A stretch of DNA of 54,296 nt from Thermoplasmata archaeon (lineage in GTDB: Archaea > Thermoplasmatota > Thermoplasmata > Lutacidiplasmatales > UBA184), in assembly GCA_021802125.1 (NCBI GenBank), contig JAKAAX010000014.1, positions 1 to 54,296 on the forward strand, given 5' to 3'. The notes under the pieces were generated by a model, which searched no databases, was not told where the DNA came from, and was given only the letters and a program-made list of their open reading frames with translations. Made by a program: the position numbers and the translations under genes. This document shows, one piece after another, positions 1 to 9,626 of this stretch; within the stretch, counting starts at the first letter, position 1, and each line of letters starts with the position of its first letter.

Positions 1-424
1 GAGTCCCTATCGACCTGGAGGCTTGCTACTTCGATGTCGGTTCTGCCTATCCTGGTGGTGCAGCAGCTACCAAGGGTGGGGTTGTTCGCCCATTAAAAGG
101 GATCGTGAGCTGGGTTCACACCGTCGCGAGACAGGTGTGTTGCTTTTTGGCAGTAGTGCAAGGGTCTCTGAGGGGAAGGTTCCCACAGTACGAGAGGAAC
201 GGGGAATCGGCGCCTCTAGTGCACCTGTTATCCGGCAGGGTATTGCAGGGCAGCCACGCGCTACGGGATAAGGGCTGAAAGCATCTAAGCCCGAAACCCC
301 CCGCGAAAAGAGAGACCTGAGATCATTCGTAAAAGACGAGCTCGATAGAGCTGGGGTGTAAGCGAAAAGCTTCGGCGATTCGTTCAGCCCGCGGCCACTA
401 ACGATCGTAGCTACTTACTGCCGC
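1..424 (+). rRNA. 23S ribosomal RNA, 3' end (partial)
   Basis: This is the 3' part of large-subunit rRNA, containing peptidyl-transferase and decoding-factor regions of domains V and VI. The invariant sarcin-ricin loop core AGTACGAGAGGAAC is visible at about 187-200, and the conserved run ending domain VI follows (GATAAGGGCTGAAAGCATCTAAG at 267-289 in outline). The gene begins outside the window. The exact mature 3' end cannot be read directly; I place it near 400-424, before the hairpin at 459-488. No 5S rRNA or tRNA follows, which fits archaea with unlinked 5S genes such as many Thermoplasmatota. Confidence 0.97.
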
Positions 425-1103
425 ACTCTCCGTCAAACAGAATCTGCGTATGACACCCAACGCCCCGGGGCTGCCGCCCCGGGGCGTTCTACGGTCCACT
501 TCTCATTCGTGGGCCGACCGGCACGCGTGCGCCGCTGCCCGCTCTCGTTTCCTCGGCGGGAAGCGTCCTTGTTCAGAGTGGGTGCCCGGTGATGCAGGGT
601 CTCCTGTATCTCGCCGGAGCCGCGCGGCGAGATTCGAGTTCCCGAGCGTGGGATCGCATGCCTGAACCCCGGTCCGCGGGTGTCCAAGACCCCTGCGTCA
701 CTGGCGCATGGCACGCTTTCCACGAGGTGGATCGAGGAGACACTTGCACCACGCTGTTCGTGTTTTGCGCCAAAAAGAACATGGCTGCCCACGATGCGTG
801 ACAGATGATTCAGGGGGGCCGGGCGCACTGGATGGGGGACCGGATCGTTCGACTCGCTGGCGCGGTGTCCTTCACCGGAATGCCGGGTCCAAGGCCTTCC
901 CCTGAGGTCATCGGACGGCAACCCCGGCCTCGCGCACGCCGCGCGGATACTCGTATGCGGAAGGGGCGCGGAGCGGACCTCCTGCCCCGCCTCGTACGTT
1001 CTTGCGACGTGCTCCTTCCTCTGCGTATGCCCGCCTCTTCGGGCCCCTTGACGAGAGGCCGGGGGCCGCGGTCTTCCTCTCCATCACCGGAGAACCGAAC
1101 AAC
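425..1103. other. Gene-poor stretch after the 23S rRNA
   Basis: I see no convincing protein or RNA gene here. The short open frames on both strands are Arg/Gly/Ser-rich overlaps typical of GC-rich non-coding DNA. The stretch holds the perfect hairpin at 459-488. An AT-rich patch (CCAAAAAGAAC) lies near 770-781. A frame ending at 1107 has its TGA overlapping the ATG of the next gene; its last internal ATG is at 1027 and would encode a 26-residue peptide. Confidence 0.5.
459..488. other. Perfect 13-bp GC-rich hairpin downstream of 23S rRNA
   Basis: Left arm 459-471 (AACGCCCCGGGGC) pairs perfectly with right arm 476-488 (GCCCCGGGGCGTT) around the loop TGCC. It sits 35-60 nt after the rRNA 3' end. 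It could be a processing stem or take part in 3'-end formation. There is no T tract after it, so it is not a classical intrinsic terminator, and archaeal termination normally depends on T runs rather than stems. The function is inferred from position only. Confidence 0.45.
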
Positions 1104-4100
1104 ATGATCGCGTCAAGTGCAGAAGGTGCGCGCCCCGCGACCGAACTCTCCCTGTCGACCCCGGAGACCCGCTCCAGGTCCATACGGAGGCTCGCGCGTC
1201 CTGCGGCCTGCCTCCTGGTCCTGGGGATGCTCCTGTCGGTCCTGCCTGGGGCGAGCGCACTTCCGCTCGCCGCCTCGGTCGGGGTCTCCCCGGGGACCGC
1301 GACGGTCGGGAGCTCGCTCTTCATCTCCGGCGGGGGCTGGACCGCGAGCCTGCCGGTCGCGGGGGTCATCAATTTCAACGGCGGTCAGACCCTCAATGTC
1401 TGCCAGCTGGGCGGCCTCGGTCCCATCGCGGGCAGCTGCACCACCTCGGCGACGGGCGCCCTCTCGCTCGTGGTCGATCTCTGGTGGGGGAATGCGGGGA
1501 CCGCGACCCTCGTGATGACCCAGGGCGCGAACACCGCCACCACCACCTTCACCGTCGCCCAGAGCTTCTCCATGACCCCCACCGCCGGACCCGTCGGTAC
1601 CACGGTCTTGGTGGCGGGCACCGGGTGGAGCTCGGGGGGCACGATGAACCGGATCGCGTGGGACGGGTCGGGCGGGCCGCTGACCGGCAGCAACTGCAAC
1701 GGCGCCGCGATCGATGCCCAGGGGAACACCACGTGCACCTTCACGGTCCCCCAGAGCGTCTCGGGCACCCACTTCGTCACGTTGCGAGACAACAACGGGT
1801 ACCAGTCGACCGACCAGTTCACCACGGTCACGAACCTCGCCCTGAACCCCACCACCGGCTCGCCGGGTCAGACCGTGAACGTGCTGGGGACCGGCTACGA
1901 CAACGGAGGGAACATCGTCTCGCTCACCTGGAACGGGGCGGGCGGGCTTCCCGGCGACTCGTGCACCGGTTCCGGGCTGACCGGGACTGGCACCATCTTC
2001 TGCAGTTTCAACGTCCCTCTCGCGCCCGCCGGGACCTACGTCGTCCAGATGACGGACGACATGGGCAACACGGCCACGGCGCCGTTCGTGGTGGGGCCCT
2101 CGGTCGCCGTCTCTCCGGGGAGCGGCTTCGTCGGGACCCTGGCCACGCTGAACGGGGCGGGCTTCGCCCCTCTCTCCTCCTACAACGTCATCTGGTCGCC
2201 GACCGGGCCCAACCGGGCCCTCGTGGCGAGCGGGATCACCGACGTCACCGGCAGCTTCGTCAGCACCTTCACCGTCCCGGCGGACACCGCCGGCGGACAC
2301 CAGGTGGAAGGCCTCGACGTCTACGGGAACGGGGCGACCGACACCTTCGACATCGTCCCGCAGGTCCTCCTCTCTCCCGCGACGGGGCCGGTCGGGACGG
2401 TCTTCTCCGGCGTGGGGACCGGCTTCGCCGGGAACTCCGCGACCACGGTCTACTGGGACCTCGGGCTCGGGGACCAGCACACCCTTGCGACGGGGACGAC
2501 GAGCGGCACGGGCGGGTTCTCGTTCACGAACGGGGTCCCTCCCGCGGTCTTCGGGACACACACCGTCACCTTCTCTCCGGCGGCGGGCCCGTCGGCCGGC
2601 GCCGCGTTCACGGTCCAGCCGAGCCTGACCACGCGTCCCTTCGCCGGGCTTGCCGGTAGCACGGTGCTCGTGACGTACACCGAAGGGATGAGCGCGAACC
2701 AGGGCGTCGCCCTCTACTGGGACTACGGGCTCGCGACCCAGAGGACGATCTTCGGGTTCGGGGCCGGGATCACCTCGAACGCGACGGGAGCGGTCCTGCC
2801 CGCCGGGTTCGGGACGTGGACGGTCCCCACCAACGCCTTCCGGGGGATCCATCCGATCGCCGCGGTGGACGCGGTAGGAGTGGTGGCCCAGTCGATCTTC
2901 ATCGTCGGCCCCGTCCTCGTCCTCCTTCCGCCGGCGGGAACCGTCAACTCCTCGGCCACCGCGCTCGGGTTCAACTTCGCTCCCACCTCCACCGTGACCG
3001 TCACGTGGAACGGGGTGGCGACCCCCCTCCTCACGGCCCTCACCAACGCGACCGGGGCCTTCGCAGGGACCTTCACCGTCCCCGCCCAGCCCGCCGGGCC
3101 CCACAAGGTCTGGGCGAACGACACCTCCTCCAACAGCGCGATCGCGAACTTCACCGTGGTCCCCTCGCTCTCCGAGTCGGCCACCCGCGGGCCCTTCCTG
3201 TCGGTGGACACGCTCACCTACCAGGGGATGGGGGCCGGGGTCTACGTCCAGGTCACCTGGGACGGTTCCCCGACCGGCATCCAGCAGGTCACGAACTCCT
3301 TGGGGACGGTCGTGGTCGCCTTCACGATCCCGAGCTCCCCCGCCGGTCCGCACGTCATCGGCGGGTACGACACCCTCGGGAACGTCCCGAACACCGTGCT
3401 CTTCCAGGAGACGCCCGAGATCTTCCCGGCGACGACCTTCGCGTATGAGGGGAACAGCGTCGCGGTCCTCCTCTTCGGGTTCGCCGCGAACAACGCGGTC
3501 ACCCTCTCGTGGAACGGGCTCCCGCTCTTCGGGAGCACGGTCGGGACGGACGCCCAGGGCGCGGGCCTGGCGACGCTCGTCGTGCCCTCCACCCCGGGCG
3601 TTCAGCAGCTGGGGGCCTACGACCAGGCCGTGCCCCCGGACGTGGCCCCGAACGTGCCCTTCACCGTCTGGGCGCTGGGGGTCCCCACCCCCGTCTCGCC
3701 GCTCACGGGGGCCCTGGTCAACACGACCGCGCTCACGCTGAGATGGTCCCCGCTCCCGAACGCCAACGCGACCTACACGGTCGAGGTCTCCTCCTCGGCC
3801 TCCTTCGGTCCGGGGACCCAGACGTACGCCTCCCTCACGGGGACGTCGCTGCCCCTCCTCCTCGCGGACGGGACGTGGTCCTGGCGCGTCGAGGCCCTCT
3901 CCGCCTCCGGCGCCACGGCGGGCTGGTCCGCGACCGAGACCTTCCTCGTGGACACGAAGGCGCCGAGCGCCTCGGTCCTCCCTCTGCCCGCCTTCGAGAC
4001 CTCGCTCGCTTTCCCCGTGTCCTGGACCGCGAGCGACCCGGCCGGGAGCGGCGTTGCGGGGGTCTGGATCTACTGGTCGAACACCTCCGGTCGCACCTGG

Positions 4101-5762
4101 TCGCTCGCCTCCTCCTCCCTCGTCAGCACGTCCCCGTACACGTTCACGGCCCCGGGTGGCGGGACGTACGAGTTCGCGGCGGTGGGACAGGACCTCGCGG
4201 GCAACGTCGGGTCCTTCCCCGGGTCCCAGGCGACGACGGTGGTCGACCCGAGCGCCCCGTCGATCGGCTTCTCGGTGAGCGGGCCCCACGGGGCCGGGGT
4301 GTGGTACACCGGAGCGACCACCGTCACGGTGAGCGCGTCGGGAGGCTCGAGCGGGGTCCGCGCCATCTGGTACGCGATCGGCACCGGCGCTTTCCAGGTC
4401 TACCAGGCGCCCCTCTTGATCACCGCGAACGGGGTGACGACGGTCCGGGCGTTCGCGCTCTCGGGCACGGGAGTGAACGGGAGCGTCGCCTCGATCAACG
4501 TCTCGATCGACAGCGTGGTGCCCTCCACGACCTCGAACGCCTCCTCGGCGTGGTCCACGCACTCCCCCGTCATCCTCGGGCTCGTCGCGGTGGCCGGGCC
4601 GAGCGGCAGCTCCGGCACCTACTGGAGCGTGGACGGCTCCAACTGGCAGCTGGGGAACGTCGTCACGGTCTCCGGCGATGGAGTGCACGCCCTCTCGTTC
4701 TACTCGGTGAGCGGAGCGGGCCTCTTGGAGCCGGTCCAGACGCAGACGGTACGGATCGACACCACGCCGCCGCGCACCGTGGCGGTGCTGACGGGGAACC
4801 TCACCCCCTCGGGATGGTACGGGAGCGCGGTGGACGTCACCCTCAGCAGCACGGATGCGACCAGCGGGGTCGCGGCGACGTACTACGCGGTGACCTCCAG
4901 CGCCTCGGTCGCGCCCACGACATGGTCCACCTACACCGTTCCCCTGGTCTTCACGACCGGGTCCTACACGGTGTGGTACCGCTCCGTCGATGTGGCGGGG
5001 AACTCCGAGGTCGCCGGGTCGACCTCGTTCCAGGTGGACATGGCCGACACCCAGGCGCCGGGCTTCGGCGCGCTCCTGGTCGCTCCTCCGGCGGTCTGGA
5101 CGGGGACCGTCACCTACAGCATCACCCTCACGGACCCCGCAGGGTTCGAGGGGGCGAAGCTCCAGCTCGACCAGGGAGCGCCCATGCTCATGGAGCCGCT
5201 CTCGCCCCCCGCGGGAGCGAGCAGCGTCGTCTTCACCGTGTCGATCGACACCACGCACGTCCTGAACGGACAGCACACCCTGACGGTCGTGGCGACGAAC
5301 GCCCTGGGACAGACCACGTCCTTCGGGCCGCAGCGGGTGAACGTCGACAACCCGAACTACGGGGGCTACGCGCTGATGGCCGGCCTCGCCATCATGATCG
5401 TGGCGGGGGTCGTGGCGCTTTGGTGGAACGGCCGTCGCTCCCGCGCCTCCCCGGCGGAGGATGGGGGCGTCGACGAGGAGGGCCCGGCCGAAGGGACGGG
5501 GTCTCCCGCCAAGACGGCGAGCGGGGACCGCGGAGCGAAGGCGAAGGCGACCAACGAGGGTCCGCGCACCGGGTCCTCCGGCTCCGTCGTAGAGCCTTCG
5601 GCGGCCACGACGAGCCACGGAGATGACGGGAGCGCTTCGCAGCACACCTCCGAAGGACCCGAGGCCGAGGGGCAATCCCCCTCCTCCGCCACGCCGTCCC
5701 CCAAGGGGCTCTTCCCGGACGGGGCACCGCCGGCAGAGGTCTGGCAGGAGGAGGGCCAGTGA
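1104..5762 (+). CDS. Giant surface-anchored Ig-like repeat protein (1552 aa)
   Basis: This is a predicted exported adhesin or envelope protein. It has a basic N-terminus, a hydrophobic signal segment (about residues 30-50, ending PGASA), and about nine tandem Ig/IPT-like beta-sandwich repeats of roughly 85 residues. The repeats share a P-x-x-G-x-x-G-x-x-V-x-V-x-G-x-G-(W/Y) opening and a W-N/D-G core. From about residue 900 come FN3-like and Ig-like modules with a D-x-x-x-P-S opening and a D-P-A-G-S-G-V motif. A single membrane helix (about 1422-1442) is followed by a cytoplasmic tail of about 110 residues rich in Glu, Ser, Gly and Pro. I chose ATG 1104 over TTG 1002 because it gives a normal signal peptide. 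The ATG reads ATGA, so it overlaps the stop of an upstream frame. The stop overlaps the GTG of the next gene. The ligand is unknown. Confidence 0.85.
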   Translation: MIASSAEGARPATELSLSTPETRSRSIRRLARPAACLLVLGMLLSVLPGASALPLAASVGVSPGTATVGSSLFISGGGWTASLPVAGVINFNGGQTLNVCQLGGLGPIAGSCTTSATGALSLVVDLWWGNAGTATLVMTQGANTATTTFTVAQSFSMTPTAGPVGTTVLVAGTGWSSGGTMNRIAWDGSGGPLTGSNCNGAAIDAQGNTTCTFTVPQSVSGTHFVTLRDNNGYQSTDQFTTVTNLALNPTTGSPGQTVNVLGTGYDNGGNIVSLTWNGAGGLPGDSCTGSGLTGTGTIFCSFNVPLAPAGTYVVQMTDDMGNTATAPFVVGPSVAVSPGSGFVGTLATLNGAGFAPLSSYNVIWSPTGPNRALVASGITDVTGSFVSTFTVPADTAGGHQVEGLDVYGNGATDTFDIVPQVLLSPATGPVGTVFSGVGTGFAGNSATTVYWDLGLGDQHTLATGTTSGTGGFSFTNGVPPAVFGTHTVTFSPAAGPSAGAAFTVQPSLTTRPFAGLAGSTVLVTYTEGMSANQGVALYWDYGLATQRTIFGFGAGITSNATGAVLPAGFGTWTVPTNAFRGIHPIAAVDAVGVVAQSIFIVGPVLVLLPPAGTVNSSATALGFNFAPTSTVTVTWNGVATPLLTALTNATGAFAGTFTVPAQPAGPHKVWANDTSSNSAIANFTVVPSLSESATRGPFLSVDTLTYQGMGAGVYVQVTWDGSPTGIQQVTNSLGTVVVAFTIPSSPAGPHVIGGYDTLGNVPNTVLFQETPEIFPATTFAYEGNSVAVLLFGFAANNAVTLSWNGLPLFGSTVGTDAQGAGLATLVVPSTPGVQQLGAYDQAVPPDVAPNVPFTVWALGVPTPVSPLTGALVNTTALTLRWSPLPNANATYTVEVSSSASFGPGTQTYASLTGTSLPLLLADGTWSWRVEALSASGATAGWSATETFLVDTKAPSASVLPLPAFETSLAFPVSWTASDPAGSGVAGVWIYWSNTSGRTWSLASSSLVSTSPYTFTAPGGGTYEFAAVGQDLAGNVGSFPGSQATTVVDPSAPSIGFSVSGPHGAGVWYTGATTVTVSASGGSSGVRAIWYAIGTGAFQVYQAPLLITANGVTTVRAFALSGTGVNGSVASINVSIDSVVPSTTSNASSAWSTHSPVILGLVAVAGPSGSSGTYWSVDGSNWQLGNVVTVSGDGVHALSFYSVSGAGLLEPVQTQTVRIDTTPPRTVAVLTGNLTPSGWYGSAVDVTLSSTDATSGVAATYYAVTSSASVAPTTWSTYTVPLVFTTGSYTVWYRSVDVAGNSEVAGSTSFQVDMADTQAPGFGALLVAPPAVWTGTVTYSITLTDPAGFEGAKLQLDQGAPMLMEPLSPPAGASSVVFTVSIDTTHVLNGQHTLTVVATNALGQTTSFGPQRVNVDNPNYGGYALMAGLAIMIVAGVVALWWNGRRSRASPAEDGGVDEEGPAEGTGSPAKTASGDRGAKAKATNEGPRTGSSGSVVEPSAATTSHGDDGSASQHTSEGPEAEGQSPSSATPSPKGLFPDGAPPAEVWQEEGQ

Positions 5763-6238
5763 CCGCGCCCAAGGGCGCCTTGGGGCCCTCCCGCCTTCCT
5801 CCCGCCCTCTGGATCTCGGGCGGGCTCCTCGTCCTGGCGGCCATGGTGCTGCCCTGGACGACCTACAGCCTGAACGGCCCGGCGGTCTCGGTGAGCGGAG
5901 TGGGGCTGCTCCAGTACCTCCCGGAACTGGGGGCGCTCGCTGTCGGAGGCCTCGCCCTGGTGCTTCTCGGCATCGGGCTGGGGCGCGGGCGCGTGTGGTC
6001 GACGGACCTCCCTCGCACGCTGCCGGCGAAGGGGGTGACCCTCCTGGTCTCCTTCCTGAGCTTCGTCGTGCCCGTCGAGGTGGCCTTCCGCTTCGCGGCG
6101 GAGAGCCGCGCGCTCACGGGGACGACGTTCCTCAACGCGGTCGGTCCCGGGTGGGGCCTCGCCCTGGTGGGAGCGTCCCTGGCCTTGCTGGGAGCGCTCG
6201 CGCTGCTCTTCCAGAAGAGCTCCTCCACCGCCGCCTAG
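5759..6238 (+). CDS. Small four-helix membrane protein coupled to the Ig-like surface protein
   Basis: This 159-residue integral membrane protein has four hydrophobic helices (about residues 16-36, 55-76, 95-115 and 130-150) and short loops. The GTG start overlaps the stop of the upstream gene as GTGA, so translation is probably coupled and the two products may act together, for example in assembling or anchoring the surface protein. I recognise no family. An alternative in-frame ATG at 5843 would delete part of the first helix. It ends with TAG. Confidence 0.75.
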   Translation: MTAPKGALGPSRLPPALWISGGLLVLAAMVLPWTTYSLNGPAVSVSGVGLLQYLPELGALAVGGLALVLLGIGLGRGRVWSTDLPRTLPAKGVTLLVSFLSFVVPVEVAFRFAAESRALTGTTFLNAVGPGWGLALVGASLALLGALALLFQKSSSTAA

Positions 6239-6522
6239 ACCGCACCCCCGGAGGGTTCGACGGCCGCGCGCGGTGCCGCGGAGCCCCCCGCCTGCGCCGC
6301 TCCCCACCCCAGCGAGTGACGGCTCGCGTCGGATCGCCCGCGAGCCTTCACTCGGGAGGGAAGCCTGCCTATCCGCCCGTCGGGTCGGGACACCCGGCGC
6401 CCCGCCGAGAGATCACCAATCGCATGGTAGGCCCGGCTGCGAGGGGAGGGAGGGCGCGACGGTCCCCCGGCCACCGCCCAATCTCGTAACGTCAGGTCCG
6501 CCGACGTTGCGCTCGGCGCCTC

Positions 6523-7212
6523 TCACTTCGAGGATGCGTCCGAGCCGTCAGGAGTTTCGCCCTCCGATGCGTCATTGGCGCTGCCTACCTTCTGGGAGGC
6601 TCCACCCTTTGCAGACTTCCCCCCGAGCCTCCCGCCCTCCTTCTCGGAGGAGACGGCGGCGGGCCCCTGGTCGGTCTCCGCATACTTGGCCCACGACGGC
6701 CACCGGCGCTCCAGGACCGCGTCCAGGCTCCAGCGGCTCGGACCGTAGGCGGCGTTGATGACGAGGAGCATGAGGAACGTCATGGCGTAGATGATCCCCG
6801 TCCCGATGTCGGTGGAGGAGGGCCCGTACGGGCCGCCAAAGCCCTCCGGCACGGCCCAGATGAAGAGGCTCAGCACCGCCCCTCCAAGATAGGCGATCTT
6901 GCGCAGGAACCCCGCGATGAGCGCGAAGGCGACGGCCAGCTCCAGCGCTCCGGTCATGTAGACCAGCAGCGCGGGGTTCGCCGAGGCCTGGGTCGACCAG
7001 AACGCGAACCAGGGCGCGAGCCAGGCAGGTTGGCCGGAGGAGGCGTCCGAGACCATGCCCGCGAAGCTGGAGACGACGCCGGGGCTGAACTTGAGCGCCC
7101 CGTCGATCCCCCAGATGATCCCGAACAGGACGCGGAAGACCGTCTTCAGCTGGCCGGCGTGCGCGCCGATCCAACCGGAGCCAGGTCCCGACGACGAGAC
7201 CCCTTTCGGCAT
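6523..7212 (-). CDS. DoxX-like integral membrane protein
   Basis: This 229-residue membrane protein resembles the DoxX/DoxD (terminal quinol oxidase small subunit-like) family. The family signature region V-L-F-G-I-I-W-G-I-D-G-A-L-K-F lies near the first helix, and three more helices follow (GALELAVAFALIAGFL, the YLGGAVLSLFIWAVP region, and AMTFLMLLVINAAYG). The C-terminal 60 residues are hydrophilic and Lys/Glu/Ser-rich, longer than usual for the family. DoxX-like proteins are linked to thiosulfate:quinone or redox membrane complexes, but many have no known role and no partner is encoded nearby. I prefer ATG 7212 to TTG 7251. The gene is divergent from the beta-propeller gene and convergent with the small membrane protein; the 284 nt beyond its 3' end hold nothing I recognise. 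Confidence 0.75.
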   Translation of the reverse strand: MPKGVSSSGPGSGWIGAHAGQLKTVFRVLFGIIWGIDGALKFSPGVVSSFAGMVSDASSGQPAWLAPWFAFWSTQASANPALLVYMTGALELAVAFALIAGFLRKIAYLGGAVLSLFIWAVPEGFGGPYGPSSTDIGTGIIYAMTFLMLLVINAAYGPSRWSLDAVLERRWPSWAKYAETDQGPAAVSSEKEGGRLGGKSAKGGASQKVGSANDASEGETPDGSDASSK

Positions 7213-7348
7213 GGCCAACTCAGCAGCTCGGCGGAGCCGCGACCGGCTCAAAAGGTTGGGGGAGGTCCCAGGGATGGTCGTTCCCCGCGCTCGTGACGTG
7301 AGGGGTGGCGGGAGGTCGGCCCGGTCGCCCGGGCCTATTTGAATAGCG

Positions 7349-9379
7349 ATGAATGCGACCCATTCCTATATGGCTAAGACACCGGTTGCTGCGTTCATGT
7401 CCCAACGCCCCGAATCGCGGTGCTACTTCGCCAACCTGTCCCTGAGCGGGCACTTCCGACCGACACGAGCTCACCGAGCCGGTACGTGGGCCGTGGCGCT
7501 GGCTGCCGTCCTCGCGCTCGCGTTCCTCCTGGGAGGGGCCGCGCTCGCCTTCGGGGGCATCTCGACCGCCCGCGGCGCGCATGGGACCCCCGTCGTGTCC
7601 GCGACGACGGCCGCTCCCTCCGCTACGCCCCGTCCCCACAGCGTGGGAGCCGTCGTGGCGACGATCACCGTGGGCTCTGACCCCCAGGCCCTCGCTTTCG
7701 ACGCGACCGACAACAAGATGTTCGTCGCGAACCAGGCGGGAGGGGGAACCGCGAGCGACCCCGGAAACCTCACGATCATCAACCCTACCACCAACACGAT
7801 CTCCGGTTGGATCTCCCTGCCCTACTCGTCCACCTACGGGGCCCCGGGCCCGAACTCGCTCGCCTACGACAGCGCGAACGGCGAGCTCTACGTCGTCGAT
7901 GGGAACAACATGCACCTCTCGGTGTTCAACGCCGCGACCAACGCCAACCTCTCGTGGCTTCCCCTCACGGCCTCGGCAGGCCTGAGCGGAGCTCTCGCCC
8001 TGGACTCGAACTCGGGCACGCTGTTCATGGTGAGCTACGACAACCAGAGCGTGTACACCATCGACACCGCCAGCAACACCCTCACCGGCAACTTCTACAC
8101 CGAGCCCGCGAACGCGAACCTCCTGCAGTTGCCCCAACAGGAGTGCTTCGACCCGGCCAACGGCGACCTGTACGTGGGGCAGCAGAACGCCCTGGGGACC
8201 AGCAGCCCCGCGGACCTGGTCGTCGACAACGCCGCGAGCCACGCCTTCATCACGAACTTCACCACCGCCTCGAGCGAGGGGACCTGCGTCTACGACTCCA
8301 CCAACGGCGACATCTACGCCGTGGGGGGGACCGGCAACCTGGTCATGGTGATCAACGGAGCGACGAACACGCTCACCACGACGATGACCTACACCGGCTC
8401 CACCGGCGCCGCGGGCATCGCCTTCGACCCGACCAACGGCTACCTCTACACCGCGGACTCCTCGTCGAGCACCGTCCACGTGATCGACGGCGCGACCAAC
8501 ACGGTCCTGGGCAGCATCCCGGTCGCGAACGACCCTCAGGCCATCGCGTTCGACAGCATCAACGGTGACATCTACGTCGCGAGCACCTACGCCTCGGTCA
8601 ACGCGGGGACCGTCTCCGTCATCGACCCCAACGGTGGAAGCTCCAGCGGTGGGCCCACGATCTCCTCGTTCTCGGCGAGCCCCTCCACGATCTCGCTCGG
8701 ACAGCCCACGACCTACTCCGTGAGCGTGTCGGGCGGGACCACGCCTTACACCTACTCCTACAGCGCGCTGCCGAGCGGCTGCGTGAGCCAGAACGTCCCG
8801 ACCCTCACGTGCACCCCGACCGTGCCCGGAGCCTACACGTCGATGGTCACGGTCACGGACGCCGCGGGCAAGACCGCGACCAGCAACCCCGGCGCCGCGC
8901 TGCGGGTGAACTCCCCGTCGGGCTACCCGATCATCAACTCGTTCACCGCTTCACCGACCTCGGTCAGCGTGGGGTCCCCCACGACCTTCTCCGTCCAGGC
9001 CTCGGGGGGAACGCAGCCCTACACCTACTCCTACCTCTCGCTCCCACCGGGCTGCACCTCCCAGAACACGGCCTCCCTGTCGTGCACGCCCTCGAGCTCG
9101 GGGAACTACACGGTCCAGGTGACCGTGACCGATGCGAGCGGACACCCCGCCTCCGCCACCACTACGCTCACGGTCACTTCCGGTTCGACCAACAACGGCT
9201 CCGGCAGCGGGGGCGGCAACGGCCTCCTTCTCCCGATCGTGATCGGGGTGGTGGTGGTCGCCGTGGTCGCGGGTCTCGCGATCTACTTCCTGAAGGTGAG
9301 GAAGCCCAAGGTCCCGACGTCTTCCCCCACCGCTCCGTCCGCCTACGGGCAGGCCCCTCCACCCCCACCCCCGAGCTGA
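7349..9379 (+). CDS. Surface-anchored YVTN-type beta-propeller protein
   Basis: This predicted exported protein has an N-terminal signal-anchor (ALAAVLALAFLLGGAALAF) and six or seven propeller blades. The blades share A-F-D-x-x-N-G-x-(I/L)-Y-V-x and V-I-D-x-x-T-N-T motifs, as in YVTN/NHL-type propellers. Two Ig-like or PKD-like domains follow, each with a P-Y-T-Y-S-Y core and a conserved Cys pair. A membrane helix (LLLPIVIGVVVVAVVAGLAIYF) is followed by a short tail ending in a run of six prolines. The start is uncertain. ATG 7349, 7370 and 7397 are in frame; AT-rich boxes near 7335-7346 and 7363-7371 would place leaderless starts at 7370 or 7397. Surface propellers of this kind usually bind ligands or partner proteins; the partner here is unknown. 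Confidence 0.85.
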   Translation: MNATHSYMAKTPVAAFMSQRPESRCYFANLSLSGHFRPTRAHRAGTWAVALAAVLALAFLLGGAALAFGGISTARGAHGTPVVSATTAAPSATPRPHSVGAVVATITVGSDPQALAFDATDNKMFVANQAGGGTASDPGNLTIINPTTNTISGWISLPYSSTYGAPGPNSLAYDSANGELYVVDGNNMHLSVFNAATNANLSWLPLTASAGLSGALALDSNSGTLFMVSYDNQSVYTIDTASNTLTGNFYTEPANANLLQLPQQECFDPANGDLYVGQQNALGTSSPADLVVDNAASHAFITNFTTASSEGTCVYDSTNGDIYAVGGTGNLVMVINGATNTLTTTMTYTGSTGAAGIAFDPTNGYLYTADSSSSTVHVIDGATNTVLGSIPVANDPQAIAFDSINGDIYVASTYASVNAGTVSVIDPNGGSSSGGPTISSFSASPSTISLGQPTTYSVSVSGGTTPYTYSYSALPSGCVSQNVPTLTCTPTVPGAYTSMVTVTDAAGKTATSNPGAALRVNSPSGYPIINSFTASPTSVSVGSPTTFSVQASGGTQPYTYSYLSLPPGCTSQNTASLSCTPSSSGNYTVQVTVTDASGHPASATTTLTVTSGSTNNGSGSGGGNGLLLPIVIGVVVVAVVAGLAIYFLKVRKPKVPTSSPTAPSAYGQAPPPPPPS

Positions 9380-9596
9380 AGCGGAGACCGACCTCACGGG
9401 GCGGTCGCCGATCGCCCTGAGGCGCGCTTCGACATCGGAGGGGCCCCGGCCGACCGCCGTGCGACCCCGCACCGAGCTTCACAGGACCCAGCCGCGCGGG
9501 GCGGCCGACGTGGGCGGCCAGGGCGGAACGGCACCCGATAACTGCTGCGGACCCGGCCGTCGCGGTGCGGGTCCGGGCGCAGCGGTTCTCGCCACG

Positions 9597-9605
9597 TTCA
9601 AATAC
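9597..9605 (+). promoter_or_regulatory. Probable TATA box (TTCAAATAC)
   Basis: This AT-rich box is centred about 26 nt before ATG 9627 in otherwise very GC-rich DNA. The spacing fits a leaderless archaeal transcript and supports ATG 9627 over the upstream GTG at 9459. Confidence 0.5.
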
Positions 9606-9626
9606 GGGCTGGGGGAAAGTATATCC

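Noticed and set aside
459..488. Classical intrinsic terminator
   Set aside because: There is no T run after the stem, so I list it only as a hairpin.
425..1000. 5S rRNA after the 23S gene
   Set aside because: No 120-nt region with 5S-like conserved loops could be found.
1113..5675. 1520-codon open frame on the minus strand
   Set aside because: It is antisense to the Ig-like protein gene; its product is an Arg/Gly/Asp/Pro-rich string without a signal or domain pattern. Such shadows are expected opposite long GC-rich genes with high third-position GC.
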